Below, piece by piece: positions 22,419 through 31,691 of a stretch of DNA of 64,000 bases; the first letter of the stretch is position 1; each line of letters opens with the position of its first letter. The notes beneath the pieces were generated by a model. The model was not told where the DNA came from. It made no database searches and saw only the letters and a program-made list of their open reading frames with translations. The position numbers were made by a program, and so were the translations under genes. Origin of the DNA: Butyrivibrio sp. AC2005 (GTDB taxonomy: Bacteria; Bacillota; Clostridia; Lachnospirales; Lachnospiraceae); NCBI RefSeq assembly GCF_000424145.1, contig NZ_KE384137.1, positions 458,594-522,593 of the forward strand, in the 5' to 3' direction.

Positions 22419-24950
22419 TTAGTCTGTTTTTTCGGAGGCAGGGTTGCCGTTACTGAATTTTCCTGTTTCGAAGGCGACATTTGCTTTGAAAAGGTCACCG
22501 TCAAGGATAATTTCGAACTCTCCGCCCATGGCTGTTGTAAGGCTCTTGGCGATTGACAGTCCAAGTCCGGAGCCTTCAGTACTTCTGGAGATATCTCCTC
22601 TGATAAATCTCTCTGTCAGCTCATCGGCTTTAATGTTCAGCTCGTTCTTAGAAATATTTTTCACTGAAAAAATAGCTTTATGAGTGTCATTATCCAAATC
22701 CACTACAATCAGATCCATATAAACTCTAGTGTTAGGAAGCGCATACTTGCAAACATTATTGAGAAGATTCTCAATAACCCTGTAAAGTTGCCTTGCATCC
22801 GCATGAATATAGACATCATACTTATCACATTTTAATATCGGAACCAGATCGAAGCTGTCAAACTTTTCATAAAATTCTCCGAGAACCTGATTGACAAACT
22901 CAGCATAATTAAGTTCTGAGAAGTTCAGAGTAATATTACCCGAAGAAATCTTTGAAGCTTCAACAAGGTCATCCGTCAGCTGACGGAGTCTTTGCGACTT
23001 ATTGTCGAGAATTCTTATATATTCGCTAACCTTAGGATCATCAATGTTTTCACGTTTCAAAAGATCCACATAGTTAATTATTGATGTGAGCGGCGTCTTA
23101 ATGTCATGTGAGACGTTTGTTATCAGGTCAGCCTTAAGCTTCTCATCTCTCATACTGCGGTTGACCGCTTCTTCTACAGATGAAGATATTTTGTTAAGTT
23201 CTTCACCCATATAAGTGTTTGCTCCATGAAGCTTACTTATGTCTATTTTGACATCAATCTCGCCCTTACCTATTCTCTGAAGCGCGTCAATGATTAAAAA
23301 TTTATCCTTATTCAGATTTATGATATATATTGCAATTGCCACGTCAGCAACAATAACAATTACAATACCTACTATGCTCCATCTGAGTATCAGATAAAGA
23401 TGAATTATAGCCGACAAGATATAGGGCACAACTGTCCTTACAAACAGATTCTGCTTCAATGTCATCTTGTCAAATATTTTACGGACTACCTCAACGCTAT
23501 ACTTAAGCAATGACGTCTTATAGAGATATCGGGCCTTTGCTCTTCTGATGATGCTATATAAAGCATAGGCAAATGCATTATCTCCCGCAAAGGCAAGAAC
23601 ACCTGCCAAAGCCGCCATATTTAGTGTATTACTGCTTACGGAGGGATAGTTATTTACCGAAAACTGGAATAATCCAAAAAGTATCCCAAATACTGCCGCC
23701 GTAAAAAGTATCACCAGCTCGATAGGAATCATATCTATACGTTCTATTCCGCCAACTGTCCCATCGTGATATTCAATTCGGCCCTCGTAAATAGCAAGAT
23801 GGATAAGAACCATCAGGTATACAATCGCAAAGAATACAATTATTATATGAAGCTGCCTATAGTAAGGCATATAACGATTGAATGCATCCTTGCCGATTTT
23901 GAAATCATCCACATTTGCTGTCTTATTAACATCAACAGCAAAATAGAACTTCATCTGATCGGGATAGGTATACTGGAAATTCCCAAGAATCTGCCTTAGC
24001 GTATCCTCGTCAATCTGCGTATTCGTAGAATATTCAATATCATAGGGACAATAATATATATATCTTCCATAGGATTTGAAAACATCCTTCAAATTAAGGC
24101 CATTCGTTCCGTTCTTCAGTGAGTCAACATTAGTGAACACTTCCGTTCTGGCATTAATTGTTCTTGTAATATAGTATCTTAAATTTGTTTTATAAAAAGA
24201 GTACTTATCCGCATATTCCATGTAGCGTTCATAACAAGCTGCCATTGTAGATGCAGTCTCAGTTATATTGCCACACAGCTCATTATACTCATCCCAATCT
24301 GATACTATATCCTCAATATTTTCATTGTAAACCGTCTTGTATCTTGGAACCAGAACCGTATGAAAGCCTGCTCCGTCCTTATCTGCTTCCTTCACATTAG
24401 TTCGAACGGTATTATTATCAAGCTGTGAATTCAGGAACGCATTCATTCCACCTTCTACATTATTTTTTTTAAGGTGTGTATAAACCGTTGTCGACGAAAG
24501 ATAATTCTTGCTCTCTGAGGCAGTAAAATTGACATCCTCATACTCAAAGCCGTTCTGTGACCACTTGATAAGGTTGGATACAGGATAAACCGCGGTAATA
24601 TAGTCTGACTGAAGAGCACTGTTTCTGTTTATGAAAGCAGTTACATCAATGCTTTTATTGCCATCATATGCACCATCTGTTTCAAAAAGAGTCTGATAGG
24701 CGGATAGCTCTACCACCTTTCTTAAATTGTCCTTAAGTATCTCATTAAAAAGTCCCGAATCCGAGTAAGATAATTCACTGTCTTCATTTTGAAGATTGTA
24801 AACATGACCATCCGAGCCCATGAAGGAAGACCCTTTATATATATATAAGATCAGTGCAAATACAATTGCTATACATATATGCAGGAATATCCTTAAGATG
24901 TATCTGCTGATCCAGGACATTGTCTTATGCTTCAAAAATTTTTCTACCAT
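22419..24950 (-). CDS. Membrane sensor histidine kinase
   Basis: 843 residues from ATG 24948-24950 (GAGG seven bases upstream). One N-terminal transmembrane helix, a large extracellular domain of about 330 residues, then several further membrane helices (about 375-560). A HAMP-like linker, HisKA with NVSHDIKTPLTS (phospho-His about 613) and a HATPase_c domain with N box NLLNNVCKYA and GSGLGLSIAKSL complete it. It phosphorylates the OmpR-type regulator encoded two bases upstream. The signal is unknown. The large sensor plus multi-helix core resembles Lachnospiraceae kinases of cell-envelope sensing systems, but I cannot be specific. It ends at the repeat array and terminator near 22100. Confidence 0.9.
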   Translation of the reverse strand: MVEKFLKHKTMSWISRYILRIFLHICIAIVFALILYIYKGSSFMGSDGHVYNLQNEDSELSYSDSGLFNEILKDNLRKVVELSAYQTLFETDGAYDGNKSIDVTAFINRNSALQSDYITAVYPVSNLIKWSQNGFEYEDVNFTASESKNYLSSTTVYTHLKKNNVEGGMNAFLNSQLDNNTVRTNVKEADKDGAGFHTVLVPRYKTVYNENIEDIVSDWDEYNELCGNITETASTMAACYERYMEYADKYSFYKTNLRYYITRTINARTEVFTNVDSLKNGTNGLNLKDVFKSYGRYIYYCPYDIEYSTNTQIDEDTLRQILGNFQYTYPDQMKFYFAVDVNKTANVDDFKIGKDAFNRYMPYYRQLHIIIVFFAIVYLMVLIHLAIYEGRIEYHDGTVGGIERIDMIPIELVILFTAAVFGILFGLFQFSVNNYPSVSSNTLNMAALAGVLAFAGDNAFAYALYSIIRRAKARYLYKTSLLKYSVEVVRKIFDKMTLKQNLFVRTVVPYILSAIIHLYLILRWSIVGIVIVIVADVAIAIYIINLNKDKFLIIDALQRIGKGEIDVKIDISKLHGANTYMGEELNKISSSVEEAVNRSMRDEKLKADLITNVSHDIKTPLTSIINYVDLLKRENIDDPKVSEYIRILDNKSQRLRQLTDDLVEASKISSGNITLNFSELNYAEFVNQVLGEFYEKFDSFDLVPILKCDKYDVYIHADARQLYRVIENLLNNVCKYALPNTRVYMDLIVVDLDNDTHKAIFSVKNISKNELNIKADELTERFIRGDISRSTEGSGLGLSIAKSLTTAMGGEFEIILDGDLFKANVAFETGKFSNGNPASEKTD

Positions 24951-24952
24951 GA

Positions 24953-25657
24953 TCAATCCTCAGTATCAATCTTGTAGCCTACGCCCCATACAACTTTCAG
25001 ATATTTAGGATTTTTAGGATCAATCTCAATTTTTTCTCTTATATGTCTGATATGTACCGCTACGGTATTATCAACAGATACGGCATTTTCATTCCAGATG
25101 TTTTCATATATCTGATTTATTGAAAATACCTTTCCCTTGTTTTTAAGAAGGAACATAAGAATGTTATATTCAATTTTCGTTAACTTAACCTCTTCTCCGT
25201 CCACAGTAACGGATTTGGAATTATCGTTAAGCACAAGTCCTCCCGCCTGGAAAACAAACTCATCATCTCCCTCTTTATTATCAGCGTTTCCAAGCTGAGT
25301 ATATCTGCGAAGGTTGGATTTGACTCTTGCAACAAGCTCAAGCGGATTAAAGGGTTTTGTTACATAATCATCCGCTCCGATATTAAGTCCTAGAATCTTA
25401 TCCGCATCCTCAGACTTTGCTGAGAGAATAATGATTGGAATTGAACTCTGCTCCCTGATTTTCATGGTACATTGAATTCCGTCCATAACCGGCATCATTA
25501 TATCGATTATCGCAGCGTGTATTTCATTCTTCTGTACAATTTCAAGGGCCTCAAGGCCGTTATATGCCTTAAAAACATTGATGCCTTCCTGCTTCAAATA
25601 TATATCGATTGCTTCAACTATTTCCTTATCATCATCACAAACCAGTACGTTCTGCAC
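24953..25657 (-). CDS. OmpR/PhoB-family response regulator
   Basis: 234 residues. Receiver domain with acidic pocket CDDD (7-10), phospho-acceptor Asp52 in IIDIMMPVMDG, and Lys in VTKPF (about 101). The C-terminal winged-helix DNA-binding domain (about 135-232) has VSVDNTVAVHIRHIREKIE. The start is GTG at 25655-25657 with GGAGG nine bases upstream. It forms a pair with the histidine kinase gene (2-bp gap) and lies 35 bp after yraN, so it may also be read from that transcript. Confidence 0.93.
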   Translation of the reverse strand: MQNVLVCDDDKEIVEAIDIYLKQEGINVFKAYNGLEALEIVQKNEIHAAIIDIMMPVMDGIQCTMKIREQSSIPIIILSAKSEDADKILGLNIGADDYVTKPFNPLELVARVKSNLRRYTQLGNADNKEGDDEFVFQAGGLVLNDNSKSVTVDGEEVKLTKIEYNILMFLLKNKGKVFSINQIYENIWNENAVSVDNTVAVHIRHIREKIEIDPKNPKYLKVVWGVGYKIDTED

Positions 25658-25692
25658 TTCTTAAATCCTCCTGAAAATGAATTATGTCACCA

Positions 25693-26067
25693 CTATCTTG
25701 ATGGAATGTATGAAAAAGCATTTTTATGCCATCTTATATGAACCATTGATGTTTCGTCAACCATTATAGCAACAACATCGTATCTTATTGGCTGATATTC
25801 ACTTATGCCAAACCTCTTACGGTAAAAATCAGAAACGCGGCAGATTATCCTTTGTTTGCGATAATCAACCGCTTCCTCCGCCTCCCCAAAGCGTGTACCT
25901 GTTCTGTATTTTACTTCTATAAAACAAATATATTTATCATCTTTTGCTACAATATCTATTTCACCTGACTTACTTCTGAAGTTTCGGCAGATTATTTTGG
26001 CGCCGTTTTCAGAAAGGTATTCGGAGGCGAGATTTTCGTAGTAGGTACCTATTTGTCGCTTATTCAT
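25693..26067 (-). CDS. YraN/UPF0102 family putative endonuclease
   Basis: 124 residues, predicted restriction-endonuclease-like fold. Typical family features are N-terminal GTYYENLASEYL, the putative active-site segment SGEIDIVAKDDKYICFIEVKYRTG (Glu-Asp ... Glu-x-Lys) around residues 36-60, and a basic DYRKQRIICR. The substrate is unproven; Holliday-junction or branched-DNA roles have been suggested for related proteins. It follows ylqH across a dispersed element (26095-26193), consistent with the frequent rnhB-yraN neighbourhood in Clostridia. Confidence 0.88.
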   Translation of the reverse strand: MNKRQIGTYYENLASEYLSENGAKIICRNFRSKSGEIDIVAKDDKYICFIEVKYRTGTRFGEAEEAVDYRKQRIICRVSDFYRKRFGISEYQPIRYDVVAIMVDETSMVHIRWHKNAFSYIPSR

Positions 26068-26094
26068 TAATATATACCATCATCTTCTTAATAT

Positions 26095-26193
26095 CCCCTC
26101 ATCCGTCAGCTTCGCTGACACCTGTCTTCGCTCCGCTTCGGTCCGCGCAGAACAATCGTCCCCTGGACGATTTGCGCCCCCCAAGGGGAAGGC
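26095..26193 (+). repeat. Dispersed hairpin element E5 (full-length)
   Basis: Full form: CCCCTCATCC, GTCAGC/GCTGAC hairpin, the TTCGCTCCGCTTCGGTCCGCGC block, the CGTCCCC/GGACG hairpin (ATCGTCCCCTGGACGAT), and the terminal CCCC/GGGGAAGGC. It lies between ylqH and yraN. Confidence 0.9.
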
Positions 26194-26239
26194 ATTATTT
26201 AAATATGCTTTATATTATATTTATCTAAATACTCTTGTT

Positions 26240-26560
26240 TTACTTTAATATGTTCTTCTCTTTAGCACGGATTTTGTCCATAGCATCTACGAATACCAGG
26301 ATTTCTGCCACAACCTCGTAGAGTTCCGGCGGAATCATCTCGCCGATTTCCAGCTTGGAAAGAGTATCTGCCAGCTTGCTGTCCTCATGAATCGGGATGT
26401 CCTGTTCCTTTGCAGCATCAATGATTTTCTCTGCCACAAGTCCCTGGCCACTTGCTATGACGCGGGGCGCTCCGTCTTCATTGGGATCATATGCAAGAGC
26501 TATCGCCTGCTTTGGCTTACCATCCTTAGCTTTTCCCTTTTCTTTGTTTAACTCTGCCAT
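26240..26560 (-). CDS. ylqH: FlhB C-terminal-domain homologue (YlqH-like)
   Basis: 106 residues resembling only the cytoplasmic domain of the type III export switch protein FlhB: KQAIALAYDPNEDGAPRVIA, then AKEQDIPIHEDSKLADTLSK and IPPELYEVVAEILVFV. The membrane domain is absent, and so is the autocleavage NPTH, whose place would be just before QAIALAY. In Bacillus subtilis ylqH follows ylqG and rnhB, and the same order holds here. The role of stand-alone YlqH proteins is unclear; an export-gate accessory function with FliK-like partners is an inference. Confidence 0.88.
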   Translation of the reverse strand: MAELNKEKGKAKDGKPKQAIALAYDPNEDGAPRVIASGQGLVAEKIIDAAKEQDIPIHEDSKLADTLSKLEIGEMIPPELYEVVAEILVFVDAMDKIRAKEKNILK

Positions 26561-26605
26561 ATTCTGTCCCCACCTGAAAGTGTATGTACAACAGTTATTC
26601 GCCTC

Positions 26606-28594
26606 TTATGCTCTTGCGTCGAAAGATGTCATAGAAAGAAAAGCAGTTTTCTTGGCATCAAGTATTGCCTCTACCGGAGGATCCTCACTATCTGTATCCT
26701 GATCCGTGTGAAGCATCATTCTTGCCTCCATGTTGTAACCGCGTTTGTTTAGTCTGTCCGACAATTCATCTATATGCTCAGCGATAAGATCAATTACAGA
26801 TTCATCAGCTACATAGAAGTTTGTCTTAACGTTGTTATCCTTCATTTTCACGTATACATCCAGAGGACCGAGGTTATCCATATCAAGATGTAAAATGGCA
26901 CTTACCGTATCACCGGGTTCAAATTTGCGCTTACCGTTAGAGTAAACATAAAGGTCGCCATGAGCTTCCTGATCAGCCATTTTAAGCGGAAGCTGGACAT
27001 AATGAAACATCTGATTAAGCTGATTCATGAAATCTATATTATTCTGTAAATTAGCCGCACTCTGGGCAACCTTACTATCCGATCCAAGAGCTGTAGTCAG
27101 CTGCTGTGTGAGCTGTTTTGCCTGAGCATTAAGACGCTCATACAGGTTTTGAACATTCTCCTTTACACTGACATCATCCGGTTTCAGAAGCCATTCATCC
27201 TGCATTATACTCTTCATAAGCTTATTGTATTCGTTGTTCCCGAAAAGCTTTGTAAAGGCTTTCTCAGCACCCTCTGAGGAATGTGCTGATGAAGTATAAG
27301 CTTCTGCAAGTTCCTTCAGAAGAGCTGTCTGATCTATCTTTGCAGGACTATCAGACTGGAGCTGTGCTATAAGCTTTTGCATCTGGGGGCCTGCAGTTCC
27401 TGTATTTGTATTAAGCTCCTTTATTATATTTGCAAAGTTATTGCTAAGTGTAATTGTAGGTGCTTCTGCTTTTGGCGCCTGTCCCTGAATAGGTTCTCCA
27501 TGTAAGGAGGCACCTTTCTGAGCACCCTCTGCAGCTTCAGGACTTCCTTTAAGTACAGCATTTTCAGTAGTTTCAGGCATATCCTTAACCGCAACTTTTT
27601 CACCGGTTTCAGGATTTATCTTTGCCTCAGAATTATCAGCTGCTTCAGGATTCACTTTTTCCAATGTATTATCACCTGCTTCAGTGGCTTTTAGAAGCGT
27701 ATCACCTGTCTCCGCTTCAGCTTTTACTGTTTCAGCTTCAACTGCTGCATTAGTATTAGCTTCTCCTGTTTCCATGCCCTGTTCCTGCATAACTATGGTG
27801 CCAGTATTGGAAGTATTTGTATTTGCCACCTCAGGATTAGCCATATTGCCTTCAGGAATCACTGCTGTTTCTTTGCCGACAGTCATCTGTTCCATCTGCT
27901 CTGCTCCCTTTGAGAGCATATCCAAAATACCTCCATAAAGGTCATTTGCAGCTTTTCCCTCACCATTTTGGACAAGCTGGTTATAAGCCTCAGGCAGGTC
28001 ATCCATAATTGAATTCATAGTTTCGACAACCTGATGCTCATAATTTTTGTAGCTTTCAAACTGAAGTACATTTTGTTCGTTAATGGGAATATCGAGAGCC
28101 TTCATCTGAACCAGAGTCGAGGCATCAGTATTTGGATGAGAATTTATGATGTCATGCATGGTATTCAGGGAATTCTTATCAATTCCCATTCCGTTTTCCA
28201 TCATGCTCTTAACCATGTTTACAGTATCCTGATTAACCTCAATTCCTGCGGCATTCAGGGCCTTTAAAGTAGTCGGATCTACTGCTGTATTCTCATAAAG
28301 AGGTGTAAGAGTTATCTGATTAGATACTCCGCGAACTTCGAAGGAAACAACCTGCCCCTCCCTAAGATTCATTCCATCCTGCAGCTTGGCGGATATAACC
28401 ATATCATCTCCGAGCCTTATCTGAGCATTTTTTACACCGCCCTCATCTGTCATGGAAATAATCTTGCCGGAAAGTCTCTCACCGGTCTCCAAAGAGCGCA
28501 AAGATTCCTGCGATTCTGAGGCATTCTGCTTTATAATTCGTCCATCGACCTGTACCACAGGTCTGTTGGAGGTCAAATTTTGAATGATACTCAT
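26606..28594 (-). CDS. ylqG: FliK-like hook-length control domain protein (YlqG-like)
   Basis: 662 residues. The N-terminal third (about 1-220) is a helical and beta region. A long low-complexity Glu/Ala/Thr/Asn linker (about 240-370) contains repeated NPEA, GDN and ETxE motifs. The C-terminal part (about 540-635) matches the Flg_hook domain of FliK (LPLKMADQEAHGDLYVYSNG, then LGPLDVYVKMKDN). FliK measures hook length and switches FlhB specificity. Here the gene stands next to a FlhB C-terminal homologue but outside any flagellar operon, as in the Bacillus rnhB-ylqG-ylqH neighbourhood. No signal peptide, as expected. Confidence 0.85.
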   Translation of the reverse strand: MSIIQNLTSNRPVVQVDGRIIKQNASESQESLRSLETGERLSGKIISMTDEGGVKNAQIRLGDDMVISAKLQDGMNLREGQVVSFEVRGVSNQITLTPLYENTAVDPTTLKALNAAGIEVNQDTVNMVKSMMENGMGIDKNSLNTMHDIINSHPNTDASTLVQMKALDIPINEQNVLQFESYKNYEHQVVETMNSIMDDLPEAYNQLVQNGEGKAANDLYGGILDMLSKGAEQMEQMTVGKETAVIPEGNMANPEVANTNTSNTGTIVMQEQGMETGEANTNAAVEAETVKAEAETGDTLLKATEAGDNTLEKVNPEAADNSEAKINPETGEKVAVKDMPETTENAVLKGSPEAAEGAQKGASLHGEPIQGQAPKAEAPTITLSNNFANIIKELNTNTGTAGPQMQKLIAQLQSDSPAKIDQTALLKELAEAYTSSAHSSEGAEKAFTKLFGNNEYNKLMKSIMQDEWLLKPDDVSVKENVQNLYERLNAQAKQLTQQLTTALGSDSKVAQSAANLQNNIDFMNQLNQMFHYVQLPLKMADQEAHGDLYVYSNGKRKFEPGDTVSAILHLDMDNLGPLDVYVKMKDNNVKTNFYVADESVIDLIAEHIDELSDRLNKRGYNMEARMMLHTDQDTDSEDPPVEAILDAKKTAFLSMTSFDARA

Positions 28595-28624
28595 GCAGGC
28601 TCACTTTCCTAAGGTATATGAATA

Positions 28625-28723
28625 CCCTCATCCGTCAGCTTCGCTGACACCTTCTTCGCTCCGCTTCGGTCCGCGCTAAGCCAACGTCCCCTGGACGTTG
28701 AGCGCCCCCTAAAGGGGGAAGGC
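28625..28723 (+). repeat. Dispersed hairpin element E6 (full-length)
   Basis: Full form, nearly identical to E5: GTCAGC/GCTGAC, the TTCGCTCCGCTTCGGTCCGCGC block, AACGTCC/GGACGTT and a terminal hairpin ending GGGGGAAGGC. It lies between rnhB and ylqG, inside a series of co-directional genes. Confidence 0.9.
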
Positions 28724-28779
28724 ATAAATTATATCCTATTCTTTATATATAAATAGTGTCTTATTCTTTTATACAAATT

Positions 28780-29544
28780 CTATATAAAGTTCTTAATAAA
28801 AGACCTTCTATGTATCTCACAGGGGCCGTTTTTCTTAAGTGCCTCTATATGGTCGGCGCTTCCATAGCCCTTGTTATGAGCAAAGCCATAACCGGGATAC
28901 TTATCGTCCAGTTCTGCCATAAGATGATCCCTGGTAACCTTGGCAATTATGCTGGCAGCTGCAATCGAAACACTCTTAGCGTCACCTTTTATAATGGATT
29001 CCTGCTTATACTCCTCGAGCTGAGGAATATGAACAGCATCAATCAGAAGAACATCCGGTTTAACTGACAAATTGCTGACAGCCTTAGCCATAGCCTCATA
29101 TGTTGCCTGTAAAATATTTATCTCATCAATTCTGTTATGATCACTGAATCCTATTCCAACAGATATTGCCTTATCATAAATCTCGCGATAAAGCTCTTCT
29201 CTCTTTTTTTCGGATAATTTCTTGGAATCATTTATATAAAGAATCTCAGCATCCGCAGGGAGAATTACCGCAGCGGCGTAAACAGGTCCCGCAAGCGGCC
29301 CCCTACCGACTTCATCTATACCGCAGATATATTTTTTATCTGCATGAAGCCTCTCGTATGTACGCATTTCATAGAGTCGTTTTTTTTCATTTTCAATTAC
29401 AGTAATATGCTTTTTTGCAGATTCTACGAGCTTGATTACTCCTGCTCTTGTGTCATCTTCGTGCTTCTTGCAAAAAAGCTGATAATCCTCAATTCCCAGA
29501 GCCCCCTGAAGCTCCAGCTTAATATCCCCGATTTTCTCAGTCAT
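28780..29544 (-). CDS. rnhB: Ribonuclease HII
   Basis: Removes ribonucleotides and RNA primers from DNA. 254 residues; the catalytic domain begins near residue 70. CGIDEVGRGPLAGPVYAA gives the first acidic pair, DSKKLSEKKRE follows, and VLLIDAVHI carries a further catalytic Asp. The N-terminal extension of about 70 residues is typical of Firmicutes RNase HII. The start overlaps the end of the upstream lepB by eight bases, so translation is probably coupled. The order rplS-lepB-rbgA-lepB-rnhB-ylqG-ylqH parallels Bacillus. Confidence 0.96.
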   Translation of the reverse strand: MTEKIGDIKLELQGALGIEDYQLFCKKHEDDTRAGVIKLVESAKKHITVIENEKKRLYEMRTYERLHADKKYICGIDEVGRGPLAGPVYAAAVILPADAEILYINDSKKLSEKKREELYREIYDKAISVGIGFSDHNRIDEINILQATYEAMAKAVSNLSVKPDVLLIDAVHIPQLEEYKQESIIKGDAKSVSIAAASIIAKVTRDHLMAELDDKYPGYGFAHNKGYGSADHIEALKKNGPCEIHRRSFIKNFI

Positions 29545-30106
29545 TTTTAGTATTTTCCTTATTCTTATCTATTATTCCAAAGGTTGAGAAGGGATATATT
29601 CTGAGCCAGGTTCTTCCGATAATATCAGATCCCTTGATATTACCAACACTGGGTTCTCTGGAATCCATACTGTAGTTTCTGTTATCTCCCATAACAAAAT
29701 ACTCGTCCTCGCCAAGTGTTATGGGTTCCGCAGCTCTTCCGGGATTCTGGATTATCTCTGCTCCGTAATGCTCCTCAAGAATCTCACCATTAATGTAAAT
29801 ATTTCCGTCGTAATCGATTTGTACAGTCTCCCCCGGGAGTCCGATAACTCGCTTTATAAAGTATTCACTTGGATCCTGAGGATATGGAAAAATTACAATA
29901 TCAAAACGCTTGGGATCCGAAAATCTGTAGGTAATCTTATCCGCCATAAGAACATCTCTGTCATGCAGCGTATACATCATAGATTCACCATCAACATCAG
30001 TTCTCTGAGCTACAAACTTCATAAAGCACCAGGTTGCTACAACAACAATTAAGATTGTAAGAATAGTACTTCCTGCACTTTGTAAAAAATCTTTCATCTT
30101 ATTCAT
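29537..30106 (-). CDS. lepB: Type I signal peptidase (first of two)
   Basis: Membrane-anchored protease that cleaves signal peptides outside the membrane. 189 residues with one N-terminal transmembrane helix (about 12-33). The catalytic Ser is in DGESMMYTL (about 40-48) and the general-base Lys in YFIKRVIGLPGE (about 83-94). The C-terminal GDNRNYSMDSRE box is diagnostic. The ATG overlaps the rbgA stop (ATGA). A second paralogue lies at 30996-31592, on the other side of rbgA. Confidence 0.95.
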   Translation of the reverse strand: MNKMKDFLQSAGSTILTILIVVVATWCFMKFVAQRTDVDGESMMYTLHDRDVLMADKITYRFSDPKRFDIVIFPYPQDPSEYFIKRVIGLPGETVQIDYDGNIYINGEILEEHYGAEIIQNPGRAAEPITLGEDEYFVMGDNRNYSMDSREPSVGNIKGSDIIGRTWLRIYPFSTFGIIDKNKENTKND

Positions 30107-30981
30107 ATCGGTCTCTCCAACGAAATTTTTCCAAGTCTCCCGTTTCTAAAGTCATCCAAAAGCTGCATGCAGGCTCTGTCTATGTCTGCCTTGCCCCCTT
30201 GTTTAATAAGCTTTCTGTTATCGGCAATCGCCGTCAGAATAGATGACTCGGGAGTTTCATAAGGGTCCTCTTCATAGAGGAGTTTCTGCTCTTGTGTAAC
30301 TCCGTACTTCTCAGCAAGTGTGCCCGGATACCACTCCTCAAGAATTCTGATAAGACTGACTGCCAGCTCGCCCTTATCCAGATTTTCATCATTCATGGAG
30401 CCTATAAGTGCCAGATGAAGACCCACTGTCTCATCCTCAAACTTGGGCCATAAGACACCCGGAGTATCAAGGAGCTGTAAGTTTTTCCCAAGCATTATCC
30501 ATTGTTTTCCTTTGGTAACACCGGGCTTATTACCGGTTTTGGCAGCTGCCTTACCGGAAATTCTGTTGATAAAGGTGGATTTTCCCACATTGGGAATACC
30601 TGCTACCATAGCCCTTATTGGTCTGTTTACTATACCCCTTTTTTTATCCCGTTCTATTTTCTCGCGACAGCTCTCAGTTACCTGATCAAGAACCTGTCTC
30701 ACCTGAGAGCCTGTCTTGGAATTCATTTCCATAACTCTGGCTCCGGTATTGGTAAAATACTCAACCCATTCCTTACTGATATTAGGATCTGCAAGATCCG
30801 CTTTATTTAAAATTACAAGCCTGGATTTATTTGCTCCAAGCTTATCTATGTCAGGATTTCTACCTGACATGGGTATTCTGGCATCTGTAAGCTCAATGAT
30901 GAGGTCAACCATACGTATATTTTCCTGCATCATACGCATTGCTTTGGTCATATGACCGGGATACCACTGATAATTATTCAT
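30103..30981 (-). CDS. rbgA: Ribosome biogenesis GTPase RbgA (YlqF)
   Basis: Circularly permuted GTPase needed for late 50S assembly, including uL16 incorporation. 292 residues. The motifs occur in permuted order: G4 NKADLAD (about 60) before G1 GIPNVGKSTFINR (about 130) and G3 DTPGVLWP (about 175). An ANTAR-like C-terminal RNA-binding region is present (about 215-292). It starts WYPGHMTKAMRMM as in the family. Located between two signal peptidase genes, with overlap into the downstream lepB. Confidence 0.96.
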   Translation of the reverse strand: MNNYQWYPGHMTKAMRMMQENIRMVDLIIELTDARIPMSGRNPDIDKLGANKSRLVILNKADLADPNISKEWVEYFTNTGARVMEMNSKTGSQVRQVLDQVTESCREKIERDKKRGIVNRPIRAMVAGIPNVGKSTFINRISGKAAAKTGNKPGVTKGKQWIMLGKNLQLLDTPGVLWPKFEDETVGLHLALIGSMNDENLDKGELAVSLIRILEEWYPGTLAEKYGVTQEQKLLYEEDPYETPESSILTAIADNRKLIKQGGKADIDRACMQLLDDFRNGRLGKISLERPI

Positions 30982-30995
30982 ATTCTCTACCTTTA

Positions 30996-31592
30996 TTATT
31001 CTATAAGGCCGGTCTTGCCTTCCTTAGATCCGTAGGAAAACCATGCCTTCCCCGCAATGGTAGCAGTCTTAACTATGCCTATATTGGCACTTCTGCTATC
31101 CTCACTGCTGTTTCTGTTATCGCCGAGAACAAAGAACTCTCCGTTACCCAAAGTAATCTCGTTTTCTGCGATTCCTGCCTCTTCCATTTTATCATATTTA
31201 CCGCTCTCGGTGACGACAGTTTCACCATTGACAACAAGATTACCGTCAACAATTTGAACCTTCTCACCGGGCACAGCCACAACCCTCTTTACATAATAGT
31301 GTGATTTCTCATTGCCGTTAGGAAGAAATACGATAACATCATTTTTCTTTGGAGATGTCAGTCTGTACACTATTCTGTTTACAAGCACACTCTGGCCGTT
31401 GTACAGCGCGGTTTCCATAGAGTCTCCTATAACCCTTACTCTTTTTCCAAATGATAAAACGAGAACAAAAGCAACAAACACCGCAATAACAGTATAAAAG
31501 AGCCATGAGAGCAGTTCTCTCACAAGTTCCGGTGTAACTGTCTTTTTCTTTTCCTGAAACATTGACTGGTATCTTTTCTTTTTACGATACAT
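30996..31592 (-). CDS. lepB: Type I signal peptidase (second of two)
   Basis: 198 residues. A cytoplasmic basic N-terminus, a transmembrane helix at about 28-48, the catalytic Ser in GDSMETALYNG (about 55-65), the Lys in YYVKRVVAVPGE (about 98-109) and the GDNRNSSEDSR box. Same reaction as the neighbouring paralogue. Two signal peptidases fit the large number of exported proteins in this genome region, but any division of labour is unknown. It is the first gene after rplS and its terminator; ATAGGAG precedes the ATG. Confidence 0.95.
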   Translation of the reverse strand: MYRKKKRYQSMFQEKKKTVTPELVRELLSWLFYTVIAVFVAFVLVLSFGKRVRVIGDSMETALYNGQSVLVNRIVYRLTSPKKNDVIVFLPNGNEKSHYYVKRVVAVPGEKVQIVDGNLVVNGETVVTESGKYDKMEEAGIAENEITLGNGEFFVLGDNRNSSEDSRSANIGIVKTATIAGKAWFSYGSKEGKTGLIE

Positions 31593-31639
31593 GGAAACTC
31601 CTATGACTAAACGTATCCTACGTATTTTTTAATTAAATA

Positions 31640-31675
31640 GACAAAAAGGGCAATTACTGTAAAGTAACTGCCCTT
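31640..31675 (-). terminator. Terminator after rplS
   Basis: Minus-strand hairpin AAGGGCAGTTACT/AGTAATTGCCCTT with T residues within and after the distal arm, immediately after the rplS stop. It may attenuate rather than fully stop reading into lepB. Confidence 0.82.
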
Positions 31676-31691
31676 ACCAAAGAAATCATTC

